From positions 186,001 through 250,000 of the forward strand of contig AP019514.1 of NCBI GenBank assembly GCA_007182875.1: DNA of 64,000 bases, in the 5' to 3' direction. A program made the position numbers and the translations under genes. This DNA comes from Vreelandella sulfidaeris. Lineage in GTDB: Bacteria > Pseudomonadota > Gammaproteobacteria > Pseudomonadales > Halomonadaceae. Below, in pieces: positions 50,777 through 60,183 of the stretch. Below the pieces are notes generated by a model that was not told the DNA's origin, searched no databases, and worked only from the letters and a program-made list of their open reading frames with translations. Every line of letters starts with the position of its first letter. Position 1 is the first letter of the stretch.

Positions 50777-52196
50777 CTGAGGCTGCACGTAATGATGTTG
50801 CGCGGGTGGTCATTGTCGATGATGACCGCGCTATCCGCTGGTGCTGGAACGCGCATTGGCGCAACCCGATCTTGACGTTGAGTGTATTGAGCGCGCCGAC
50901 GTGGCACTGACACGCTTATTGGAAAGCCCGCCGGACGTGCTGGTGACCGATATACGCATGCCCGGTATCGACGGTCTGGATTTAATGGCACGCGTGCGGG
51001 AAGCACACCCGACCTGCCGGTGATTGTGATGACCGCGCATTCTGATCTAGATAGTGCCGTTGCTTCTTATCAGGGCGGGGCCTTTGAATACCTGCCCAAG
51101 CCGTTCGATGTTGACGAAGCGCTGGCACTGGTACGTCGTGCTGTCGCACATGCCCGTGAACGCCAACGCCCGGTCACTGTACCTGAAGGTTTGAACGCCG
51201 AGATTATAGGTGAAGCCCTGCAATGCAGGAGGTGTTCCGTGCCATTGGCCGCCTTTCTCACTCCGCATATCACCGTATTGATTAATGGCGAGTCGGGTAC
51301 GGGGAAGGAGCGCGTTGCCCAGGCGCTTCATCAGCATAGCCCGCGCGCGGGTAAGCCGTTTATTGCGTTAAACATGGCGGCGATTCCCCGCGACTTGATC
51401 GAATCGGAGCTGTTTGGCCATGAGAAGGGCGCCTTCACCGGGGCGGCGCAGCAGCGCCAGGGGCGGTTTGAACAAGCCAATGGCGGCACGCTGTTTTTAG
51501 ATGAAATCGGTGACATGCCGTCGGAAACTCAAACGCGTCTGCTGCGAGTGCTGGCTGACGGTGAATTCTATCGCGTCGGCGGGCATACACCGGTCAAAGT
51601 AGACGTGCGTATCATCGCTGCCACGCACCAAAACCTAGAGGTGTTGGTAGAAGATGGCCGGTTTCGGGAGGATTTGTTCCATCGGCTGAATGTGATTCGT
51701 ATTCATTTGCCCAAGCTTGCTGAACGGCGCGAAGACATTCCCCGCTTAACGCGACATTTTTTAGCCGAAGCGGCGAAAGAACTCGCCACCGATATTAAGG
51801 TGTTAACCAGCGAAGCGGAGGCCCACCTAACGCGTTTACCATGGCCCGGCAACGTTCGGCAGTTGGAAAACAGCTGCCGCTGGCTCACGGTAATGGCGTC
51901 GGGGCGAAATTCTCGTTGAGGACCTGCCACCGGAGCTGCGTTCGCCGAGTGCCTCAGAAAGCAGCGCCCACGGTGACTGGCGCACGGCGTTTCGTGACTG
52001 GGCGGATCATGCCCTGGCCGAAGGCCATACGCATCTACTGGAAGAAGCGGTGCCTGATTTTGAGCGGATTCTGATTGAGACAGCGCTTAAACATACTGGC
52101 GGGCGCAAGGGCGAAGCCGCTGAACTGCTAGGCTGGGGACGTAATACACTCACCCGAAAACTAAAAACCCTGCTGCCAGCGTTGGCCGATGAATAA
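50773..52196 (+). CDS. ntrC: Nitrogen regulation response regulator NtrC (frameshifted)
   Basis: NtrC is the sigma54-dependent enhancer-binding activator of nitrogen genes. ATG at 50773. The receiver holds [12 protein letters not shown] and the phospho-acceptor [18 protein letters not shown]. The AAA+ domain has Walker [10 protein letters not shown], the sigma54-contact loop GAFTGA, Walker [14 protein letters not shown]. The C-terminal HTH is [20 protein letters not shown]. Frame breaks lie near 50838, 51010, 51222, 51262 and 51905, each one base; corrected length is about 475 aa. Confidence 0.94.
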
Positions 52197-53028
52197 AGAC
52201 TACTCGTTGGCGAGGGATATAGACCGCGTCGGCATAGGTGGTTGCGGGAAGCTCGCATTGGTTCGTTTGCCAGGGCAGCAGGCTTAGCGTGTCGTTAATG
52301 CCCAAGGCGTTTAGTTGATAGGCGACGCCTTCGTTATACGTAACATGGCCCAAACCCATTAAGCCGACGGCCAGGGCGCCGCTCTCTGCGGCCTCGGCCA
52401 AACGTTGGGCCATGGCGACATCCCAGGTCAACTGTGCCTGAATAAAACGCTCAAGTGCTGCAGGCGTGTCATCCATGGCATGCTGATTAAAGACCTCTGT
52501 CAGCCGTGCGCGATAGTGGGCGCTGGCAGGTTGCGGCGGTGGGATGGCATAGCGTTCCTCAGCAGGCACGTTCTCCCAGCCATCGTTGACGAGTCGATGG
52601 CGCAGGGAGGGTTCTATATTGAGGGCGATTAGCGGAACTTGCGCCATACGGGCAAATTCCAAAATGGGCATATAGAGCGCCGCATCGAAGCCCCATGCCT
52701 CATCCCAGCGGGTTTGCGATAATAGCGTCGCGGCATCTGATTCACCGGCGATCCAGGCATCAAGGGCGGGCTGAGCGCTACGCGGTAACATTTCCAAGCC
52801 AATCACCAGTTCATCATTAAGCGCATGCAAGCCTGCCAGCGTGTGCAGCTGCCAGCGGTGATGGGATACTTCATCGTGCTGTTCGCCTAGCAACACAACT
52901 TGCTGCTGGGCCGAGGTGGATAGTGCCTGGCGTGTCGTTAGCGGCTGATCTTCCTGCCACCACTGACCCGGGCTTGGGCAGGCTGCCATTATCACACCGG
53001 GCTGTAGGCCCATCGCTAAGCAAACCAT
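52150..53028 (-). CDS. ChaN family lipoprotein, haem-binding fold
   Basis: ChaN-like (DUF399) proteins of the EreA/ChaN fold bind haem and are implicated in iron uptake. Motifs: VVLLGEQHDEVSHHRWQLHT near the N-terminus, VIGLEMLPRSAQPAL, and GLMGLGHVTYNEGVAYQLNA. A signal peptide with an IMAAC lipobox-like sequence lies near the start; the first Met at 53028 gives a short n-region, and the true start may be a little upstream. As written, the end overlaps ntrC by 47 bases; a one-base error could instead stop it at 52200, just past ntrC. Confidence 0.82.
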   Translation of the reverse strand: MVCLAMGLQPGVIMAACPSPGQWWQEDQPLTTRQALSTSAQQQVVLLGEQHDEVSHHRWQLHTLAGLHALNDELVIGLEMLPRSAQPALDAWIAGESDAATLLSQTRWDEAWGFDAALYMPILEFARMAQVPLIALNIEPSLRHRLVNDGWENVPAEERYAIPPPQPASAHYRARLTEVFNQHAMDDTPAALERFIQAQLTWDVAMAQRLAEAAESGALAVGLMGLGHVTYNEGVAYQLNALGINDTLSLLPWQTNQCELPATTYADAVYIPRQRVVFIHRPTLAAGFLVFG

Positions 53029-53061
53029 TAATGCGCTAATGCGCCATGCCCTTGCAGAGAG

Positions 53062-53235
53062 TTACTGCGCTGATTCAAGGCGCTTAATCTCAGCCAGCAG
53101 TGCTTCTGCTTCTTCAGTAAGGGTGGCATTGGCGCGCATATCACCGTTGCGTGAAGCTTCCATCGCGGCTTGAAGTTTGCGCTCATACGCTTGCTGAAGC
53201 TTTTTTTTGGGGTCGCGCTTAAACATGCCTAACAT
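53062..53235 (-). CDS. DUF6435-like small protein
   Basis: A 57-aa protein. The frame is open further up, but ATG at 53235 (MLGMFKRDPKKKLQQAYERK) follows AGGAG at proper spacing. It is a charged alpha-helical protein (LQAAMEASRNGDMRANATLT, EEAEALLAEIKRL), probably a helical hairpin. The M[FL]xxFKxDPxKKLxxxY start matches DUF6435 as I remember it. Function unknown. Confidence 0.8.
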   Translation of the reverse strand: MLGMFKRDPKKKLQQAYERKLQAAMEASRNGDMRANATLTEEAEALLAEIKRLESAQ

Positions 53236-53367
53236 GAGCAATCTCCTCGCTAACAAGGTTCGTTTGTACACTATTTGTATAGTTTTAGAGTGCTCGTGTC
53301 GAATATTTGTTTTAACTGCCTTTGTAATCGTAGTGATTAGGCGCGGCGCACTGGCGTAAAAAAGCGC

Positions 53368-53852
53368 TCAAAAATCACATAGAATCGTCTCTAGGCTCGC
53401 GTGCAGGCGGTGGTCGTCGTCAACCATCCGCAGCGATAGACGCTGAAGACGAGCGCGTTCGATCACCGGTCCCGGGGCAACTACATCATCCCGCCAACCG
53501 TGAATAATATGCGTGTGTTGTGCCTGGATAAGAGGTGATGTTTCCGGGTAGTCAGCTAAACCGAGCGCAGGGGCCAGCAAAAACAGCCCAGTACCGGCTG
53601 CTGAGCGCTTACTGCCGCGCTCAGCCAGCCCCCTAAGCTAGAGCCTGCCAACACACAACAGGCAGGGTCATCGTTGCGTTCAGCTAATACACTCAGTAAA
53701 TGCTGAAGCCGCTGCTGGGGTTGTGACATGCCACGATAGTCCATGACGACCGGCTCACAGTCATCCAGCTTTTCGGCAATACCTTTCATGGCCTGGGTTT
53801 TAAGCGCGCCTGGCCCGCTCTCTAGGCCATGAGATAGATAAACAATCATCAT
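53368..53852 (-). CDS. YqiA-like small alpha/beta hydrolase (frameshifted)
   Basis: I choose ATG at 53852 (MMIVYLSHGLESGPGALKTQ). HGLESGP supplies the oxyanion loop and LAGSSLGGWLSAAVS the serine nucleophile. An error near 53582 breaks the frame; the continuation is LLAPALGLADYPETSPLIQA, HIIHGWRDDVVAP (acid) and DDDHRLHASLETIL (His). About 161 aa, typical of the short single-domain YqiA/YcfP esterases. Substrate unknown. Confidence 0.8.
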
Positions 53853-53856
53853 GGTG

Positions 53857-53988
53857 TTAGCTCGCTGAGCGTTGGATAGCTTCTCCACCCTGTTCGATGT
53901 CTTCACCAGCCCCACGAATGGTATTACAGCCGCTGACCACCAAAAGCGTGGTGATTAAGAGTATGCCAAGGGCAATAGCGCGTTTCAT
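53857..53988 (-). CDS. Entericidin-family small lipoprotein
   Basis: A 43-aa lipoprotein: MKRAIALGILLITTLLVVSG, then CNTIRGAGEDIEQGGEAIQR and SAS. The lipobox VVSGC and the CNT.RGAGEDI.xGGxAI core are the entericidin signature. GAGGAG lies just before the ATG at 53988. In E. coli ecnA/ecnB form an antidote/toxin pair and EcnB is stationary-phase induced; only one member is here, so its role is uncertain. Confidence 0.92.
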   Translation of the reverse strand: MKRAIALGILLITTLLVVSGCNTIRGAGEDIEQGGEAIQRSAS

Positions 53989-54360
53989 AATGCTCTCCTC
54001 AGATTTTGGGTAGAACGACTGATCACAATATTTACGATATCTTGGATTGGCGCGAAAAGTAGCGGCCAGAAAACAAAAATAATCGCTGTCGAGACATAAC
54101 GCTACGGTTTTGTAGGCCATGAACAGAGAAATATGCCCTTATATCGCGTGCTTATGTCGCATGTGCCAGTTTTATACATAAAAGGCGCCGCCAAACGGTG
54201 CTCTTAGAAGTAACAGGTTCTATTTTAAGTCATTGTTATTTAAGTTTTTTTATTTTTATTGGCACGGCTTGGCTCAGCATCTGCAGGTTCTGTTTAGCAA
54301 CAGAGAAATTTAATGGATTAGTTAGCCAGTTGTTTTAGTCGCTACAGAGGCAAGCATCAG
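53989..54360. other. Gene-free stretch between entericidin and sRNA candidate
   Basis: No coding frame with a start signal is seen. The stretch is AT-rich in the middle (54220-54260) and contains a hairpin TCTGTT-TAGC-AACAGA (54289-54304) without a T tract. It should hold the divergent promoters of the entericidin gene and of the RNA downstream. Confidence 0.5.
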
Positions 54361-54405
54361 AAGAAACTGAGTGAGTGGGCTGATAGGTAAAAGGGAAGGC
54401 AGGAA

Positions 54406-54444
54406 GCCAAAAGGCCAAAGGCCAAAAGGCCAAAAGGCCAAAAG
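54406..54444 (+). repeat. 8-bp tandem repeat GCCAAAAG, 5 copies
   Basis: Units GCCAAAAG at 54406, 54421, 54429 and 54437, with a seven-base variant GCCAAAG at 54414. It lies in the apical part of the sRNA candidate, so would form an unpaired spacer of variable length. Confidence 0.9.
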
Positions 54445-54539
54445 TTAAACAGGACGTTAATGGACACTCCGCCCACTCACTGGTTACAGCGCAAGGAGGC
54501 GCTGTTCATCAACCTAAGGGAGTGGACCGATGCAAAACG

Positions 54540-54570
54540 ACCATCTCGTAAAAATGAGGGTGGTTTTTTT
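54540..54570 (+). terminator. Terminator of the sRNA candidate
   Basis: ACCATCTCGT pairs with ATGAGGGTGGT (one bulge) around an A-rich loop and is followed by TTTTTTT. Confidence 0.8.
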
Positions 54571-54756
54571 GCGTGCGTGAAATTTTAACCCACTGTTTTA
54601 AAACTGCTTTTAAAATTTTCTATTTGCTTTGCTGTTGCGTAGATGGCTCACGTACAGATAAAAGCGGTGTTTTGGACTACTATCCCTATAATTAATCCAA
54701 AATGTAGCGGTTAGAAAACGTCAACGTAACGGCCGCACACGATCAGGGACAAAATT

Positions 54757-54887
54757 ATGGCGATGGCATTGATGTTATGCATGTTTGTTTTGTTCTTAGG
54801 GTTTTCGGGTGTGGGGTGTATATGATGTTTAAGACATCATTTATGGCACGCCTTGATGAACGTGAAGACCTGCCGCCCGACATGTAG
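54757..54887 (+). CDS. 43-aa small membrane protein (frameshifted)
   Basis: ATG at 54757 follows AGGGA at seven-base spacing. As written the frame reads MAMALMLCMFVLFLGFSGVG and stops; adding one G to the GGGG run near 54813 joins it to VYMMFKTSFMARLDEREDLP and PDM with TAG at 54885-54887. The product is a single transmembrane helix and a short acidic cytoplasmic tail. A clean terminator follows. The same kind of one-base error is common in this window, so a single gene is likelier than two overlapping peptides. Family unknown. Confidence 0.6.
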
Positions 54888-54928
54888 ATGACTGGCTGTA
54901 AAATATAAATATATCGAAAGAAGCATTA

Positions 54929-54952
54929 GCGCCCGCATAAGCGGGCGTTTTT
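54929..54952 (+). terminator. Terminator behind the 43-aa gene
   Basis: GCGCCCGC / GCGGGCG with a four-base loop leads into GTTTTT. It lies 42 bases after the small gene and 30 bases before the convergent PAP2 gene. Confidence 0.88.
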
Positions 54953-54983
54953 CGTTAATGCTTTAGCAGACTAAAGAGGTGAC

Positions 54984-55524
54984 TTACCCCATCCAATAAA
55001 GGCTGAGCAAAGCAAAGGCATAGCCCATCGCCGCACCTGCCAGTACATCACTGACATAGTGCAACCCCAGGCCGACTCGGGAGATCGCAATCAGCAGGGT
55101 TAACGGCAGAATGATAGGGGAGTAACCAAGGGGTGTGGGTGGCCACTAACACACTGAACATTACCGCATGCATGGTATGGCCGCTGGGGAAGCTGTAACG
55201 ATCGCGTGCTGGTTCGCAGCACTGAATGCCCAATTTATAGGTGATAAAGGGCCGTTCACGGCATAAACGCGTTTTCACCAGCCGATAAACGGCAACAGCA
55301 AACAACGCGATGACACTGTACTGCATCAATCGCCAAGCACTATTCGGCTGGAGCCAAGGCTGGGCAAGAATAAGCAACACCCAAACAGGCCAATCGCCTA
55401 AACGGCTGGCGGCCTGCAAGGTGATACGCCAGGGGCGATAGATCGATAGCCGTGATATACGTTGGCAGAACTGCCACTCCAGCAGGTCAAGACGGTCGAA
55501 TACGACAAGCGGACGCGGGCGCAT
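54984..55524 (-). CDS. PAP2-family membrane phosphatase (frameshifted)
   Basis: A lipid or polyprenyl phosphate phosphatase. ATG at 55524 follows GGAGG (MRPRPLVVFDRLDLLEWQFC). The three PAP2 motifs are all visible: KTRLCRERP, SFPSGHTMHAV and SRVGLGLHYVSD. A frame error near 55135 separates the second from the third; corrected, the tail is LAGAAMGYAFALLSLYWMG, about 180 aa with five or six helices. As written it appears fused to the glycosyltransferase upstream; that is an artefact (see next entry). Confidence 0.88.
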
Positions 55525-56645
55525 GATGAGCCTCCAGGGCTTGGTGTAAGTAATGCAAAACTGCTCGGCAATACCCATCCAGCTCTGCTCCAGCGCACGT
55601 AAACGTGCTACTCGACCCAGGCGAGCGTAGTCAGCCGGATGTTGGCACAGGTCTACCGCTGCCTGTTGAAAAGCAGCACTATTGCCCGCGGGTACAGTGA
55701 TCCCATTGTGTCCACTGTTAATGAGTTCGGCGCTGGCCGCGTGGTCGTAAGCCACCACGGCCAAGCCGCTGGCCATGGCTTCTGCGACCACATTCCCCCA
55801 GGTCTCTGAAAGCGAGGGGAAAATAAATAGGTCCGCGCTAGCATAGTGGCGAGCAAGCGCCTCTTGTCCCACGAAACCGGTGAAATGCGCGTCGGGTAGC
55901 GCCTTCTCTAACTGTGCCCGCCCGGGGCCATCACCTACGATCACCTGAGCGATATCGGGACGCACCTCGCGCATCGCTTGGAAACTCTCGTGCAGCAACG
56001 TGAGGTTTTTTCCGCTGCTAATCGACCAACGTACAGGGCGACCGGCTGATGCTCGCTAACCCCCATCGCTGACGCAGCTGAGTATCGCGATAGGCAGGAG
56101 AGAAGCGTTCGCCATCCAGCCCACGTGACAGGACATGGACGCCCCGAATGCCTTGTTGCTTAAGCGATTTAGCTTGCAGATGGTAGGCACCAACGTCAGT
56201 GCACAGCCGTTATGAAAGTAGCGCAGGTAACGTCGAGCCGTCGAAGCTAGCCACGTAACGCCATAATCTTCGCAATAATGGTCAAAGTTGGTATGCCAGC
56301 CAGCCACCAACGGAATATTAAGCTGTCGGGCCGCTTGACGAGCCGCCCAGCCAAGTGGGCCTTGGGTCGCTAGGTAGATAACGGCAGGACGATGTTGCTG
56401 CCAAAAGCGGCGCAGGGTGGCAGGCTTCACCAATCCCACTTGTACATCGGAGTAACCGGGCAAGGCTAAGCGCTGAACCTGCAACTCGCGGTTAACCCCA
56501 GTGGCGCTAGCGTCGATTTGGGGCGGGGTCGAATAACGTCAACCGGCACTCCTTGGCGGTTGAGTTCATAGCTTAACCGGCTCAGCGTATGGGCGACGCC
56601 ATTGATATCTGGAGACCATGTTTCACTAACGATGCACAGTCGCAT
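55487..56645 (-). CDS. GT4-family glycosyltransferase (frameshifted)
   Basis: ATG at 56645 opens MRLCIVSETWSPDINGVAHT, the WxPxxNGV start of GT4 enzymes such as mannosyl- or sulfoquinovosyl-transferases. VAGWHTNFDHYCEDYG, ALYVGRLAAEKN (partly restored), IVGDGPGRAQLEKA and FPSLSETWGNVVAEAMASGL (donor-binding ExxGxxxxE region) follow. Errors lie near 56525, 56180 and 56010. A missing T near 55560 makes the frame run into the PAP2 gene; corrected, it ends FLHYLHQALEAHHAPASACR and TGA at 55487-55489, about 386 aa. The pair GT4 plus PAP2 suggests glycolipid synthesis. Confidence 0.87.
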
Positions 56646-56922
56646 GAGCGATTCATCCCTTTATCACGTTTAAAGGCAGTGTGGGCGCAGAGAATGACAA
56701 TGCAGAGTCAAGCAAATGAATAAGCGATGACATCCTGGTGAGTAGACCCCATCGGCATTCAGGCATGAGGGGCGGTTTGCTCAACGGTAGGTGACGGTAT
56801 ATGAACGCTTACGCACGCCTCTTATTGGCAGAGTGTAAAGCTGAACTAGCCTCAAAGAGAGCAGAGCGGTGATCGGTTGAAAAGGGGAGCGACTCAGGAA
56901 GAGGCTAAGGCAAGGGGTTTAC

Positions 56923-57785
56923 AATGGATGTAGCAATGAACATGCACGAATACGGTGATATGCATTTGGATATCTTCACCTTGGATACCCAAGGTATCAC
57001 TGTAAGAGAAGACGCGTTGGCCATCGAAGAGGCGTTAGAAATCCGTTTGGCGGGGCCGAGCCAGTTATCACTATGCGAACGCCAGGCCACGACCGGGAAC
57101 TGACGGCTGGGCTGATGCTGAGTGAGGGACTGGCGCGAACGAAAGATGATTTTGAGGTTATCGACCATCTCGTCGGGCAGCCCAATGTTGTACAAGTAGT
57201 GCTAAAACGCTTTAGTGCCACTAAGGCCGAGCAACTGGAGCGGTCATCGCTCTCCAACAGTGCTTGCGGCGTGTGCGGCAAGAAAAAGCTGAACTTGGAG
57301 ATAATGCAGGGCTGAACCCCTGACATTTTCGACGCCACTACATCGCCAACTGTTGTCGTCTTTACCAGCAGAACTATACAAGCACCAAAAGCTCTTCGAG
57401 CAAACCGGCGGGTTACATGCCGCTGCATTGTTTGATGCCAGTGGACAGCTACTGGCATTAAGAGAGGATGTTGGGCGCCACAATGCGGTGGATAAGTTAA
57501 ATGGATGGGCATTATTGAACGGCCAACTACCCCTCGACGACCGCATTATCCTGCTAAGTGGGCGCGCCAGTTTTGAACTCATTCAGAAATGCATCATGGC
57601 GCGTGTGTCGGTTGTCTGTGCTATCTCCGCCCCTAGTAGTTACGCGGTGCGCCTAGCGAGAGTTCGGCATAACGTTGGTGGGCTTCCTGCGAGAGGGGCG
57701 CTTTAATATTTACTCAGGCGCGGAGCGCATCCTGGGTCCCTCTTATGCGTTGCCTAATGAGGCAGAGAACAAGCGTCCCGCTTAG
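56923..57785 (+). CDS. fdhD: FdhD sulfurtransferase for formate dehydrogenase (frameshifted)
   Basis: FdhD passes sulfur from IscS to the molybdenum cofactor of formate dehydrogenases. ATG at 56923 behind AAGGGG ([20 protein letters not shown]). Key motifs: [30 protein letters not shown] with the catalytic cysteines, and [20 protein letters not shown]. Errors near 57060, 57312 and 57660; the restored end [20 protein letters not shown] leads to ENKRPA and TAG at 57783-57785. About 286 aa. No formate dehydrogenase gene is in the window. Confidence 0.93.
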
Positions 57786-57896
57786 TCACGTTCAGCTTAG
57801 TCTGGAAGGACGTTTCACTTCACGCACATGGCATCGCCGCACGGTTATCATTTAAGCATGGCAAGGGCCACAAGTAATGGCAGTAGGACAACCAAC

Positions 57897-58562
57897 ATGA
57901 CATCGACAGTTATTATTACCGGGGCCAACCGCGGCGTCGGTTTGGCGCTGGCAGCGCACTACTTTGATGCCGGCTGGCAGGTAGTCGGCGTTTGTCGGCA
58001 GACGTCTGAAGAATTAGCGCGTGTGGCCCATCAGGTGATTGAGGACATTGATGTTACTCAGCCTGATGATGTCGACCGGCTAGTCAAAGCGCTTAATGGA
58101 CAAGCAATCGCTTTGTTAATTAACAATGCCGGACTGCTACGTGATGAGTCGCTGGGTGATATTGATTTCGACAGTATTCGCGAGCAGATGGAAATCAACG
58201 CTTATGCACCGTTGCGGGTCGCTGAAGCTTTGCTTCCCAATCTCGAAAAAGGCAGCAAAATCGCCAATATTACCAGCCGAATGGGCTCCATCGCCGATAA
58301 CGACTCAGGTGGGCGTTATGGTTACCGTGCTTCTAAAGCGGCGCTTAACGCGTTTGGTAAATCGCTGGCAATGGATTTAAAGCCCAAAGGTATAGCGGTA
58401 GCCCAGCTTCACCCTGGCTATGTGCAAACACGCATGGTTAATTTTGGTGGTTTGATTAGTCCGCAAGAAGCGGCTTTAGGTATTGCTGCGCGTATCGAAG
58501 CACTGACGTTGGATAACAGTGGTGGGTTTTGGCATAGCAATGGCGAAGCACTTCCCTGGTGA
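57897..58562 (+). CDS. Short-chain dehydrogenase/reductase, C-factor type
   Basis: A Rossmann-fold SDR of 221 aa, intact. The start ATG at 57897 (MTSTVIITGANRGVGLALAA) is preferred to in-frame codons from 57828 because the fold starts here and AGGA precedes it. Cofactor motif TGANRGVG, structural LLINNAGLL, catalytic Ser in ITSRMGSI and YxxxK as YGYRASK. The RYGYRASKAALN and HPGYVQTRM pattern matches the CsgA/C-factor-like subgroup. Substrate unknown. Confidence 0.92.
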   Translation: MTSTVIITGANRGVGLALAAHYFDAGWQVVGVCRQTSEELARVAHQVIEDIDVTQPDDVDRLVKALNGQAIALLINNAGLLRDESLGDIDFDSIREQMEINAYAPLRVAEALLPNLEKGSKIANITSRMGSIADNDSGGRYGYRASKAALNAFGKSLAMDLKPKGIAVAQLHPGYVQTRMVNFGGLISPQEAALGIAARIEALTLDNSGGFWHSNGEALPW

Positions 58563-58613
58563 TGGCAGTATGGGCATGAATGTCGGCCAATAATTGATTC
58601 AAGGAGGAAGTCG

Positions 58614-59063
58614 ATGAAAATGTATGTACGTTTCGGCGCCATGATTGTGACGGCCACCGTGATCATGCTGGGATTGATGTATCTGAACACTTATCAGCTA
58701 GACCATGTCACTTTCAGTGAAACCCGTACCTACATGGCTATCGTCATGGGTGCCACGATGGCGGTAGTCATGCTGGGGTTCATGCTTGATATGTACTCCA
58801 AAAAAGGCGTGAACGTGGCCATTTTGCTGGGCAGTATCGTGGTGTTTGCCGGAGCGCTGTGGCTGGTGCGTAGCCAGCAGACGGTGGATGACGTTTCTTA
58901 TATGAAAGCGATGATTCCTCACCACTCCATCGCCATTCTGACCAGTGAGCGTGCCCAGATATCCGATCCCCGCGTACGCGAACTTGCCGATACAATTATC
59001 GAGACGCAACGGGAAGAAATCGCAGAGATGAAGGCCCTAATAGCGGACCTTGAGGATGAGTAA
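58614..59063 (+). CDS. DUF305 family membrane protein
   Basis: 149 aa, intact, GGAGG before ATG 58614. Three N-terminal transmembrane helices (to about residue 90) are followed by a DUF305 domain: [20 protein letters not shown] carries the MxxHH motif linked to copper binding. The C-terminal helix [16 protein letters not shown] is typical. A role in metal handling is plausible; not shown. Confidence 0.9.
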   Translation: MKMYVRFGAMIVTATVIMLGLMYLNTYQLDHVTFSETRTYMAIVMGATMAVVMLGFMLDMYSKKGVNVAILLGSIVVFAGALWLVRSQQTVDDVSYMKAMIPHHSIAILTSERAQISDPRVRELADTIIETQREEIAEMKALIADLEDE

Positions 59064-59124
59064 AAAGTTTATTAGCACCATTCTACTGGGGTAAAGTCGC
59101 TCTACCTGGACAAAGTCGATACGG

Positions 59125-60182
59125 CTAGATCGTGTTAGTTCTCTTCCCGTAACACTATTGAAAGGATGCAGGGCGTTGCGGGTCACGTAGAAACGCAAGG
59201 TTTCACCTTCGGCGACCGGTGGTTGGCCCGACACACGAATCACGGTGGGCTGGTCGCTGTCGGCGAGACGTACATACAGGTGGCTTTCGGCACCGGCGGC
59301 TTCAAAGAGCTCCAGGGTTGATTCTACGATGAGATTTGGTTCGTCCGGCGGGGTTAAGAGCATGTCATCCGGGCGTATGCCGACAATATCCGTGTTCGCT
59401 GGCAGGTTATCCAGTATGCCGTTGGCACCCCGCGCATGTAAGTACTCAACCGGGAGCATATTCATGGCGGGAGAGCCGATAAAACCGGCGACGAACATGG
59501 TTGCCGGGTAGGCGTAAATCTCCATGGGCGTGCCCACCTGCTCAATCTGCCCATCGTTCAGTACCACCAAGCGGTCGCCCAGGGTCATGGCTTCCAGCTG
59601 GTCGTGGGTCACATATAAGCTGGTGGTTTTAAGGCGTCGCTGTAGCTGCTTGATCTCTACCCGCATCTGTACGCGCAGTTTGGCATCCAGGTTGGAAAGC
59701 GGCTCGTCAAACAGAAACGCGGCGGGGTCGCGTACCAAGGCGCGACCCATGGCTACCTGCTGGCGCTGGCCGCCGGAAAGCTTGCGCGGTTTGCGCTCTA
59801 AAAACTCTTCGATCTCAAGCATTTTGGCGGCAATGCTTACGCGTTTTTCAATCTCCTCTTTATTAAAGCCGCGGTTCTTCAGCCCATAGGCGAGGTTGTT
59901 GTACACCGTCATGTGCGGGTAAAGGGCGTAATTTTGGAACACCATGGCGATGTCACGCTCGGCGGGTTCGAGATTATTCACCACCCGCTCGCCGATTTTG
60001 AGCGTGCCTTCGGTAATGGTTTCAAGCCCCGCCACCATGCGCAGCAGGGTAGATTTGCCGCAGCCGGAAGGCCCCACCAGCACCACAAACTCGCCATCCT
60101 CGATCTGTAAATCGATGCCTTTGACGGCGTGAACATTGCCGGTATACGTTTTTTTCAGCCCTTCCAAGGTAATGCTGGCCAT
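59125..60182 (-). CDS. ugpC: sn-Glycerol-3-phosphate ABC importer, ATPase (frameshift at end)
   Basis: UgpC/MalK-type ATPase. ATG at 60182 ([20 protein letters not shown]). Walker [13 protein letters not shown], signature [20 protein letters not shown], Walker [12 protein letters not shown] and switch YVTHDQLEA; then a C-terminal TOBE regulatory domain. As written it runs to 59037 and overlaps the convergent DUF305 gene. One missing A near 59148 would give the usual end [14 protein letters not shown] with TAG at 59125-59127, leaving a 61-base gap; I use that end. About 353 aa. Confidence 0.92.
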
Positions 60183-60183
60183 C

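Larger units (their letters stand above)
54361..54571 (+). ncRNA. Candidate structured sRNA with GGA motifs (CsrA/RsmA-binding type)
   Basis: AGTGAGTGGGC (54370-54380) pairs perfectly with GCCCACTCACT (54471-54481), closing a domain that contains GGGA, AGGA and five GCCAAAAG repeats. Next comes a perfect hairpin CAGCGC-AAGGAG-GCGCTG (54487-54504) that displays AGGA in a six-base loop, then AAGGGAGTGGA in a single strand, and finally a terminator at 54540-54570. GGA in hairpin loops and several further GGA copies are the hallmark of RNAs that titrate CsrA/RsmA. No long ORF fits. The promoter and expression are not shown by sequence, so this is a hypothesis. Confidence 0.55.

Noticed and set aside
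54259..54275. TTGGCACG, a good sigma54 -24 element, upstream of the sRNA candidate
   Set aside because: The -12 GC is displaced by one base (CT at the required place). It could be real if an indel error lies here, but cannot be claimed.
54530..54580. 16-codon frame starting ATG in the sRNA candidate, after GGGAGTGGACCG
   Set aside because: It ends within the terminator T tract and encodes MQNDHLVKMRVVFLRA, whose end is fixed by the hairpin; a leader peptide cannot be excluded but is not supported.
59037..59127. ugpC running on to 59037, overlapping the DUF305 gene
   Set aside because: The extra 30 residues have no counterpart in the family; one missing A explains the run-on and restores the usual end.
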